Source: Streptococcus viridans (GTDB lineage: Bacteria; Bacillota; Bacilli; Lactobacillales; Streptococcaceae). From it: a stretch of 64,000 bases of DNA. Shown here one piece after another: positions 55,818 through 64,000 of this stretch. Every line of letters starts with the position of its first letter. Within the stretch, counting starts at the first letter, position 1. Made by a program: the position numbers and the translations under genes. Under the pieces are notes generated by a model that was given only the letters and a program-made list of their open reading frames with translations, searched no databases and was not told where the DNA came from. The stretch covers positions 1,563,501 through 1,627,500 of the forward strand of contig NZ_LR134266.1 in assembly GCF_900636365.1 (NCBI RefSeq), read 5' to 3'.

Positions 55818-58067
55818 TTATAGCGCTTTACGAGCAACTTTTGCCGCTTCTACAAGACGGATCAAGCTTTCTCTAGTTTCTTTGATACCACGTGTTTTCA
55901 AACCACAGTCAGGATTGATCCATACTTTCTTGCTTGGTACTTTAGCAAGGATGGCTTCGATGGTGTGGTCGATTTCGCCTTCGTTAGGCACACGAGGAGA
56001 GTGGATATCGTAAACTCCAGGACCCACTTCTGTCTGGAAGTTTTGAGCTTTGAGTTCATCCAAGATTTCAAGGTTTGAACGGCTCGCTTCAAATGAGATC
56101 ACGTCCGCATCCATGTTGTCGATAGCTGGGATGATATCTGTAAATTCTGAGTAACACATGTGAGTGTGGATTTGTGTATCTGGTGCTACTGTTGAGTGTA
56201 CCAAACGGAAGGCTGGAATAGCCCAGTCAAGGTAGTCTTCGTACCAGTCGCTACGACGGAGTGGCAATTTCTCACGAAGAGCAGCCTCGTCGATTTGGAT
56301 GATTTTCACACCTGCTGCTTCAAGGTCAAGAACTTCCTCCTTGATGGCAAGAGCAATTTGAAGAGTTGAATCCTTGATAGAGATGTCTTCACGTGGGAAT
56401 GACCAGTTAAGGATGGTCACAGGTCCAGTCAACATACCTTTAACAGGTTTGTCAGTACGGCTTTGTGCGTAGCTAGACCATTTCACAGTGATTGGGTTGA
56501 GACGAGTCACATCACCCCAGATGATTGGTGGTTTCACCCCACGCATACCGTATGATTGTACCCAACCATTCTTAGAGAAGAGGTAACCTGACAAGTTTTG
56601 ACCGAAATACTCAACCATGTCATTACGCTCGAATTCACCGTGTACAAGCACGTCAAATCCAACTTCTTCTTGCCATTTGATCCATTCGTCGATGGTTTCA
56701 GCAAGGAAGGCATCGTATTCTTCTTGAGTCAATTCACCCTTACGGAAGGCCAAGCGTTTAGCACGAACTTCTTTCGTTTGAGGGAATGAACCAATGGTTG
56801 TTGTTGGAAGAGCTGGAAGTTTGAAGGCATCTTCTTGGATAGCTTCACGTTCAGCAAAGGCTGGCAAACGAGTGTAGTCTGCGTCAGTCAATCCAGCGAT
56901 ACGAGCCCGAAGCTCCGCATTTGCTCCGACACGTTCCGTCGCAAAGAGTTCTTTGTTGGCAGCAAGAGCTTGATCTCCTTGGCCATTGCGGATAGCATCC
57001 AAGTCACGAAGTTCTTCCAATTTTTCAACTGCAAAGGCAAAGTGGTTCAAGATAGCTGGCTCAAAGTCTTCGTTAGCCGTTGTAAATGGCACATGAAGTA
57101 GTGAGCAAGAAGTTGTCAAAACAACTTTTTCAGCTGGTACTTGTTTCAAGATTTCCAAGCTTGCTTCGTAGTTGTTGCGCCAGATATTCTTACCGTTGAC
57201 AATCCCTGCATAAAGCGTCTTATCAGCTGGGAAACCACCTTTAACGAGTTCAAGAGTTTTCTTACCTTCAACGAAGTCAAGACCGATCGCATCTACTGGC
57301 AATTTCACAAGGTCAGCGTAGACGTCACGAACGTCACCGAAGTAAGTTTGAAGCAAAACTTCAAGACCTTTTTTGTCAGCTAACAATTTGTTGTAGAGGT
57401 TCAAGAAGAGAGCTTTTTCTTCTGCTGTCAAGTCTTTGACAAGAGCAGCTTCGTCCAATTGGATACGAGTTGCACCAAGTTCAGCCAATTTAGCAAAAAC
57501 GTCTTGGTAAGCAGCTACTAAGCTATCTACAAAGTCTTCTGCTTTTACGCCTTCTTCAAAGTCTGACAATTGAAGGAAAGTGAAGGGACCAACCACAACC
57601 GGGCGAGTGTCAAGACCCAATTCTTTGGCTTCCTGGTACTCATCAAAAATCTTGTGACCAGCCAATTTAACGTCTGTTGTTTTTTCAAATTTTGGAACGA
57701 TATAATGGTAGTTGGTATTGAACCATTTCTTCATCGGAAGGGCACGCACATCCCCTTTTTCACCTTGGTAACCACGCGCCAAAGCGAAGTAGCGTTCAAG
57801 GTCAGACAAGTCCAAGTTTTGAACCGATTCAGGAACCACGTTGAAAAGGAAGGCTGCATCTAGGAAGTTGTCATAATGTGAAAAGTCATTTGATGGGATT
57901 TCAGTGATACCTTTTTCTTTGACAATATTCCAGTGTTTCGCACGCAATTCTTTTGCTGCAGCCAACAAATCTTCTGCTGTAATTTCGTTTCTAAAATATT
58001 TCTCAGTTGTAAATTTTAGTTCGCGGAATTCACCCAAACGAGGGAATCCGATAATTGTAGTTGACAT
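55818..58067 (-). CDS. metE: Cobalamin-independent methionine synthase
   Basis: Transfers the methyl group from 5-methyl-THF polyglutamate to homocysteine to make methionine. The 749 residues form two barrels; the start is [17 protein letters not shown]. Zinc and substrate ligands lie in [10 protein letters not shown] near residue 635 and [12 protein letters not shown] near 715, with the GPVTILNWS segment near 540. The ATG follows TTTGGAGGAC. A MET-box lies upstream, indicating control by a MetR/MtaR-type regulator. Confidence 0.96.
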   Translation of the reverse strand: MSTTIIGFPRLGEFRELKFTTEKYFRNEITAEDLLAAAKELRAKHWNIVKEKGITEIPSNDFSHYDNFLDAAFLFNVVPESVQNLDLSDLERYFALARGYQGEKGDVRALPMKKWFNTNYHYIVPKFEKTTDVKLAGHKIFDEYQEAKELGLDTRPVVVGPFTFLQLSDFEEGVKAEDFVDSLVAAYQDVFAKLAELGATRIQLDEAALVKDLTAEEKALFLNLYNKLLADKKGLEVLLQTYFGDVRDVYADLVKLPVDAIGLDFVEGKKTLELVKGGFPADKTLYAGIVNGKNIWRNNYEASLEILKQVPAEKVVLTTSCSLLHVPFTTANEDFEPAILNHFAFAVEKLEELRDLDAIRNGQGDQALAANKELFATERVGANAELRARIAGLTDADYTRLPAFAEREAIQEDAFKLPALPTTTIGSFPQTKEVRAKRLAFRKGELTQEEYDAFLAETIDEWIKWQEEVGFDVLVHGEFERNDMVEYFGQNLSGYLFSKNGWVQSYGMRGVKPPIIWGDVTRLNPITVKWSSYAQSRTDKPVKGMLTGPVTILNWSFPREDISIKDSTLQIALAIKEEVLDLEAAGVKIIQIDEAALREKLPLRRSDWYEDYLDWAIPAFRLVHSTVAPDTQIHTHMCYSEFTDIIPAIDNMDADVISFEASRSNLEILDELKAQNFQTEVGPGVYDIHSPRVPNEGEIDHTIEAILAKVPSKKVWINPDCGLKTRGIKETRESLIRLVEAAKVARKAL

Positions 58068-58149
58068 GTTTTGTCCTCCAAAAATTCAAGTTGAATCTAT
58101 CTTATCAGAAGAAGCCCCTTCTGTATAATTGCTTTTCAATGGTTTATGG

Positions 58150-58166
58150 TATAGTCAGAAGCTATA
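58150..58166. promoter_or_regulatory. MET-box upstream of metE
   Basis: TATAGTCAGAAGCTATA agrees at 14 of 17 positions with the streptococcal MET-box (TATAGTTTSAAACTATA) bound by LysR-type MetR/MtaR. It is about 83 bases upstream of the metE ATG, upstream of a possible -10 (TATACA) with a poor -35, as expected for activation. The rest of the 269-base gap down to 58296 shows no gene. Confidence 0.65.
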
Positions 58167-58296
58167 ACCTTATAGATCAAGGGTTTTCGCCCCTTGCCAT
58201 TGACCAGAACTAATAGTCCTTATAAAAAATAACTATAGGGCTTCTAGCAGACAGACTGAGTCCCCTCCCATTGGACAGTCCTCGCTCCCTCTAAAA

Positions 58297-58330
58297 CAAA
58301 AAAAGAAGCGATTTGTCCGCTTCTTTTTTG
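58297..58330. terminator. dexB terminator
   Basis: AAAAAAGAAGCG (58300-58311) pairs with CGCTTCTTTTTT (58318-58329), with A and T runs on both sides; active on the minus strand after dexB. Confidence 0.88.
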
Positions 58331-58336
58331 TAGGAA

Positions 58337-60016
<1,680 letters not shown>

Positions 60017-60064
60017 CTCTTAGTTGTTTTATAAGTCTTCCTTAAGGTAAAAAAGAAAGCCTCT

Positions 60065-61105
60065 TTAGAGACCTCCCTTGTTAAAACTTCGATTCTTCCT
60101 TTCTTTTTGCCTAGAGTGATAAGAAAGCATGGCCACTCCAAAGAGATGGCTTCCAAACAAGGCCACCACAAAAATCAGCTTGCCCCTATCTGGATAAGAG
60201 AGAGGGAGATTGCTAAAGCCATAGCGAGCCCATTCGATGAAGATTGGATGCGAAAAGTAAAGCGCCACACTCATCTGTTTCAAATACTGTAAGTCATAGT
60301 TTTTTAGAAAGGACGATTTTAAGCAAGCATTGACCAAATAGACCGTGACAAAGGGAAGGAGCAAGAAAAAGTTCTTATCGATTCCTTCACGTTGAAAAAT
60401 AACCAGGCCTTCTAAACAGAGAAAGCCAAAAGCCAGAGCAACCTTTTGCCAACGGTGAACCCTAAATCTTGGTGCATGAAAATGATCAAACAGATAGTAA
60501 CCCATATAGATAAAAATGGGCGTGTAAAAGAGACCATTTCGCGCTGTGAAAAATAGGTTGCTATAGAGCTGGTAGCCTTTTAGAAGACTCGTGGTGTCCA
60601 GATAAGCCGAATAGGTCTCAATCAAGCCCCAGCAATAGAGGAGCAAGGTGATCAAACCTGCCCAAACCATGCCTAGGCGTTTGACCAATTGATTGACCAA
60701 AAGCAAGCCCAGCAGAAAAGCTGGGATATACCAGAGTTGATAGCACATTCCCAGATAGAGCAGAGCGATGAGGACGCCTGCTGGAAAGAGATAGACAGGA
60801 AGATGGAGACTAGAAAAAAAGACCCAGGCATAGGGAAGATAGACACAACTCCAAAATACATAGGTTTTTACGATTTTGACCAGATAGGCCTTCATTTTCC
60901 TTGCATCCTTTAGGGATTGCTTGAGGAAAAAGCTAGCACAGACGATAAAAAATGGCACCGCTAGCCGTCCAAGGATGCTCTTGAGTCCAAAATGCAGCGG
61001 TTCATAGGATGTTAAGCGACCACTATGCACCAAAATCACTGCAATCGCAAAGAGGTATTGAAAAAGACTAATACTGGAAGTGTTATAGAGGGAATTCTTT
61101 TGCAT
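60065..61105 (-). CDS. Acyltransferase 3 family membrane protein
   Basis: Polytopic membrane protein of the acyltransferase 3 (OafA/VanT/WecH-like) family, which acylates surface polysaccharides, lipids or other acceptors. The 346 residues have about ten hydrophobic segments, with the family start SISLFQYLFAIAVILVHSGRL (histidine near residue 27) and GRLAVPFFIVCASFFLKQ near 46; the C-terminal SVALYFSHPIF is also typical. The extracellular SGNH domain of OatA is missing, so it is not a peptidoglycan O-acetyltransferase of that form. The acceptor is unknown. The ATG follows GGAGTAGG. Confidence 0.85.
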   Translation of the reverse strand: MQKNSLYNTSSISLFQYLFAIAVILVHSGRLTSYEPLHFGLKSILGRLAVPFFIVCASFFLKQSLKDARKMKAYLVKIVKTYVFWSCVYLPYAWVFFSSLHLPVYLFPAGVLIALLYLGMCYQLWYIPAFLLGLLLVNQLVKRLGMVWAGLITLLLYCWGLIETYSAYLDTTSLLKGYQLYSNLFFTARNGLFYTPIFIYMGYYLFDHFHAPRFRVHRWQKVALAFGFLCLEGLVIFQREGIDKNFFLLLPFVTVYLVNACLKSSFLKNYDLQYLKQMSVALYFSHPIFIEWARYGFSNLPLSYPDRGKLIFVVALFGSHLFGVAMLSYHSRQKERKNRSFNKGGL

Positions 61106-61209
61106 GTTCCTACTCCTTGCAAAATGCGGATTCTATGGTTATTTTAGCATGAAAGAGAGGACCAAGCAAGGAATCTTTAGAACCTTATCTACCTTTTTCC
61201 CTCTATTTT

Positions 61210-61227
61210 TGATATACTCAAAGCATG
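61210..61227 (+). promoter_or_regulatory. pabB extended -10 immediately before the ATG (possible leaderless transcript)
   Basis: TGA-TATACT (61210-61218), an extended -10, ends six bases before the ATG at 61225. There is no ribosome binding site in between. Same arrangement as queG. Confidence 0.55.
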
Positions 61228-62952
61228 CACAAACAAACGATTATTGATTTTAAAGAGCTTGGATTGCGTCACCTTTTCACCGAGCCCTTAAAAGAATTAA
61301 AAACCAGAGACATCGACCAAGTAGAGGCACTTCTTAAAGAAGTGGAAACTTACCAGGAGGCTGGTTTTTATGCCGTTGGCTATGTCAGCTATGAGGCTGC
61401 TCCTGCTTTTGAGAAAAAATTAGCCGTCCACCCAGCACCTCTCATGGGAGAGTATCTCCTCTATTTCACCATTCATGAGGAAGTCGAGACCCTTCCTTTC
61501 CCAGAGGACTACGAGGCTGTGGACCTTCCAGCCAATTGGCAGGAAGAGGTCGAGTCTCCTACCTACCAAGAAGCGATCAAGACCATCCATCACCACATAC
61601 GCCAGGGAGACACCTACCAGGTCAACTACACCGTCCAGCTTTCTCAAGAGCTAGAGGCTGATCCTTTGGCCATCTACAACCGACTAGTGGTGGAGCAGAA
61701 GGCCCATTACAATGCCTTCATCCAGCACGATGATGTCGCCATCCTCTCCATTAGTCCTGAGCTCTTTTTTGAGCAAGATGACCGGTTACTGACCACGCGC
61801 CCCATGAAGGGAACGACGCGCCGTGGGCTTACCAACCAAGCGGATCTCAAAGAGGCAGCCTGGCTAGAAGCAGATCCCAAAAATCGGGCGGAAAACATGA
61901 TGATTGTGGATCTCCTGCGCAATGACATGAATCGGATTTCGGAAATTGGAAGTGAGCAGGTGACCCGCCTCTGCCAAGTCGAGCAATACTCCACCGTTTG
62001 GCAGATGACGTCGACCATTGAAAGTCGCTTGCGACCCGAAGTCGATCTGGTCCAAACCTTCCAAGCCCTCTTCCCTTGTGGATCGATCACAGGCGCACCG
62101 AAGATTTCTACTATGGAAATCATCCAAAATACAGAGATTGCTCCTCGTGGAGTCTACTGTGGCACGATTGGGATCCTTCTTCCAAGAGGGAAACGGATTT
62201 TTAATGTGGCCATCCGGACCCTTCAAATGCAAGGCACCAAAGCTATCTATGGGGTTGGTGGTGGCATCACTTGGGATAGTAAATGGGAAGGCGAATACCA
62301 GGAAACCAAACAAAAATCGGCTGTCCTCTACCGACAAGAGCCTCGATTTGAGCTCCTGACGACCGGTCGCATCCATCAAGGAGAGCTGACTTTCCTAGAG
62401 CAACACCTGACCCGTTTGAGAGAGGCCAGCCGCTACTTTGCCTATCCTTTTAATGAGCCAAAACTCCTGAACGACCTTCAAGAAGAGCTCACTCATTTGA
62501 ATCCTAGCCTTGACTACCGTTGTCGCATTGCCTTGCAGAAAAACGGAAGCTTCCAACTGACAATCACCGAGCTAACAGACTTGCCAGCTAGCTATCTACA
62601 GGCCCAATTGACCGAACAAAAGCTTGATCTAGCAACTCCGTTTACCTATTTCAAGACTAGCCAGAGAAATCATCTAGCAGCTAAACATCACGAGCAAATC
62701 TTTTATCTGCCTGATGGCAGCTTGTTAGAAACGACCATTGGCAATCTCATCCTAGAGATCGACGGCCAGCTTCATACTCCTCCAGCTAACCTCCCTATCC
62801 TCGATGGGATCTACCGCCGCCATCTATTGGAAACTGGACAAGTAGAGGAAAAACTGTTAACACTGAAGGATTTAGAACTTGCTGACCAAGTCTATGCCTG
62901 CAATGCCCTTCGTGGCCTCTATCCACTCGATTTCACAAGAAAAGACTCATAA
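61225..62952 (+). CDS. pabB: Aminodeoxychorismate synthase component I fused to aminodeoxychorismate lyase
   Basis: Makes 4-amino-4-deoxychorismate and converts it to p-aminobenzoate for folate synthesis. Of the 575 residues, about 1-370 form the chorismate-binding PabB part with the active-site lysine motif RPMKGTTRRG near 193, ENMMIVDLLRNDMNRI near 222 and FPCGSITGAPKISTMEI near 285. From about 380 a fold-IV aminotransferase-like PabC domain follows (GELTFLEQHLTRLREASRYF, YFKTSQRNHLAAK, LLETTIGNLILE). The glutaminase subunit PabA is not nearby. The stop overlaps the next ATG by one base. Confidence 0.92.
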   Translation: MHKQTIIDFKELGLRHLFTEPLKELKTRDIDQVEALLKEVETYQEAGFYAVGYVSYEAAPAFEKKLAVHPAPLMGEYLLYFTIHEEVETLPFPEDYEAVDLPANWQEEVESPTYQEAIKTIHHHIRQGDTYQVNYTVQLSQELEADPLAIYNRLVVEQKAHYNAFIQHDDVAILSISPELFFEQDDRLLTTRPMKGTTRRGLTNQADLKEAAWLEADPKNRAENMMIVDLLRNDMNRISEIGSEQVTRLCQVEQYSTVWQMTSTIESRLRPEVDLVQTFQALFPCGSITGAPKISTMEIIQNTEIAPRGVYCGTIGILLPRGKRIFNVAIRTLQMQGTKAIYGVGGGITWDSKWEGEYQETKQKSAVLYRQEPRFELLTTGRIHQGELTFLEQHLTRLREASRYFAYPFNEPKLLNDLQEELTHLNPSLDYRCRIALQKNGSFQLTITELTDLPASYLQAQLTEQKLDLATPFTYFKTSQRNHLAAKHHEQIFYLPDGSLLETTIGNLILEIDGQLHTPPANLPILDGIYRRHLLETGQVEEKLLTLKDLELADQVYACNALRGLYPLDFTRKDS

Positions 62953-63569
62953 TGAAACTTATTTTTTTACACGGCCTAGGCCAAGATGCTCACTCTTGGC
63001 AAGGAGTCCAAGATGCACTTTCTCCCTTGCATACTGAATCTTTCGCTATTTTCTCCCATACAAGCGAAAGCTACCAGGATGCCAAAGAAAGATTGACGGA
63101 GTACCTCCAACAAGAAAGCGAACCCTTTATACTGGTCGGACTCTCACTAGGTGGTGTTCTCGCTCTTGATCTCTCCAGCCAAGACTTACCACAACTCAAG
63201 GGCTTGGTACTTTCAGGGACACAATACAAACTCAACACCAATCTCCTCTATCGGCTCCAAATTCTCCTTTTTCGTCTGATTCCCAAGCATGTCTTTGAAA
63301 AGCAGGGCACCAATAAACAGCACATGTTGCAAATATTTACCGAATTAAAAACCCTCAATCTAACCGATACTGCAAAAACTTGTCCTCTCCCTAGCCTAGT
63401 GATTTGTGGCAGCAAAGATGGGGCCAATCAGGCTTCTTCGAAAAAGTTGGCACATCTTCTGCCCAAAGGTCACTATCAAGAAATCGCAGATGGAGGCCAT
63501 ACGCTTAATACTCAGAAACCCTATGAACTGGCAGAAGCCATTAAGGAGTTTGTTGGTGAATTTAAATAG
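62952..63569 (+). CDS. Alpha/beta-hydrolase
   Basis: Small hydrolase of the alpha/beta fold. The 205 residues have the nucleophile elbow LVGLSLGGVLAL near residue 59, an acid in VICGSKDGANQ near 155 and the histidine in ADGGHTLN near 180, so a complete catalytic triad is visible. It starts one base within the pabB stop codon, so translation is coupled. The substrate is not evident; a link to folate synthesis is contextual only. Confidence 0.85.
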   Translation: MKLIFLHGLGQDAHSWQGVQDALSPLHTESFAIFSHTSESYQDAKERLTEYLQQESEPFILVGLSLGGVLALDLSSQDLPQLKGLVLSGTQYKLNTNLLYRLQILLFRLIPKHVFEKQGTNKQHMLQIFTELKTLNLTDTAKTCPLPSLVICGSKDGANQASSKKLAHLLPKGHYQEIADGGHTLNTQKPYELAEAIKEFVGEFK

Positions 63570-63571
63570 GA

Positions 63572-63752
63572 ACAGAGGCTGGGCATAAAGTGTCCAGTCT
63601 CTTATATATGATAGTTATAACTGCAAGACGCAGTAGCTGATTGGCATCTTTGTTCGCCTTTTAAGCTCCAAAGATGACCTAATCAGCCTTGCGGGGGTGG
63701 GACAACGAACGATTTTTAGTCAAAATTCGTTCTGTCCCACTCCCGTTTTTTT
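63572..63752 (+). repeat. Interspersed two-hairpin repeat, copy B, ending in a terminator
   Basis: Same element as at 15067-15192 but in the other orientation. It contains CAAGACGCAGT (63624-63634), a stem AGCTGATTGGCATCTTTG (63635-63652) with CAAAGATGACCTAATCAGCC (63669-63688), and a terminal hairpin GTGGGACA/TGTCCCAC (about 63697-63742) followed by CCCGTTTTTTT. The last hairpin is a good intrinsic terminator for pabB and the hydrolase gene. The bases from 63753 to 63840 hold a possible weak promoter (TATACT at 63798-63803). Confidence 0.7.
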
Positions 63753-63840
63753 AGAAATATTTTAGAATTACTTGATAGTTATTTGAAAAGCAAGCTGTAT
63801 ACTAAGAGTGTAAAGAAAATAACCAAGAAGGAGTTCACTT

Positions 63841-64000
63841 ATGAAAAAGAAACTAATGATTGTCGCCATCGCCTCTATCATTGCTCTTAGCGTCTGGAGC
63901 CTCGTACATAACGATTTTAACTTTGAGGTCACATTCAACGATAGTCAAACAAATTTTATAGAGCATAGCTACGAGCATGAAGCTTACGGAATCGTTTTCG
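63841..64000 (+). CDS. Start of a small secreted or membrane-anchored protein (cut by window edge)
   Basis: The first 53 codons are present. The translation begins MKKKLMIVAIASIIALSVWS, a basic start followed by a hydrophobic stretch like a signal peptide or anchor, then a polar region (NFEVTFNDSQTNFIEHSYEH). AAGGAG lies nine bases before the ATG. I do not recognise the family from this part. Confidence 0.75.
   Translation, partial: MKKKLMIVAIASIIALSVWSLVHNDFNFEVTFNDSQTNFIEHSYEHEAYGIVF

Overview
The window reads as chromosomal DNA of an oral viridans-group Streptococcus of the sanguinis/parasanguinis/gordonii/mitis clade. The grounds are streptococcal protein families and gene neighbourhoods (secA-aro-acpS-alr-recG; corA and a DUF1129 gene divergent from uvrA-pepP; efp-yqhY-nusB; rpsF-ssb-rpsR), YSIRK/LPXTG surface proteases, a DexB-type glucosidase, a phosphoketolase and a complete histidine-utilisation (hut) cluster. 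The species cannot be fixed from sequence reading alone. Many promoters are extended -10 type (TGnTATAAT), as is usual in streptococci. I saw no rRNA, tRNA, CRISPR array, insertion sequence or prophage.

Layout. 1-6602 (minus strand): recG start (cut by the window edge), alr, acpS, one DAHP synthase, secA, then manA. 6746-9169: queG, a structured possible non-coding RNA element, a PAP2 phosphatase and a peptide-deformylase paralog that lacks the motif-1 glutamine. 9277-15064: the sucrose regulon (scrK, scrA on minus; scrB, scrR on plus) with four similar ScrR operator-like sites. 15313-24425: nusB/yqhY/efp, pepP/uvrA, corA and a membrane protein, a GNAT gene, an array of terminator-like tandem repeats, and rpsF-ssb-rpsR. 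24704-27033: an overlapping three-gene operon for surface glycan chemistry (GT2-GtrA, phosphodiester glycosidase, small membrane protein). 27101-36009: two tandem wall-anchored C5a-peptidase-like subtilases behind one promoter with a CcpA (cre) site. 36254-39969: phosphoketolase and a divergent unknown membrane protein.

40079-51693 holds the hut cluster: hutI on minus, and hutU-ftcD-fchA-fhs-hutD-permease-hutH-hutG on plus. Histidine goes through HutH, HutU and HutI to formiminoglutamate. That can be split by HutG, or its formimino carbon can be passed by FtcD and FchA to tetrahydrofolate, from which Fhs run in reverse could make ATP. Next to it (51806-54742, minus) lies a 978-residue SARP-type regulator (winged helix, BTAD, P-loop ATPase, repeat-rich C-terminus). 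Both divergent hut promoters carry the same TTGACT-N5-TTGACG direct repeat ending 9 nt before the -10. Repeats 11 bp apart set just upstream of the -10 are the geometry expected of a SARP activator site, so I propose this protein as the hut regulator. This is the most interesting system in the window.

54875-64000: metF and metE (with a MET-box), dexB, a membrane acyltransferase, a PabB-PabC fusion with a hydrolase, a second copy of a structured repeat also found after scrR, and the start of a small secreted or membrane protein. metE/metF and the hut one-carbon enzymes share the folate pool.
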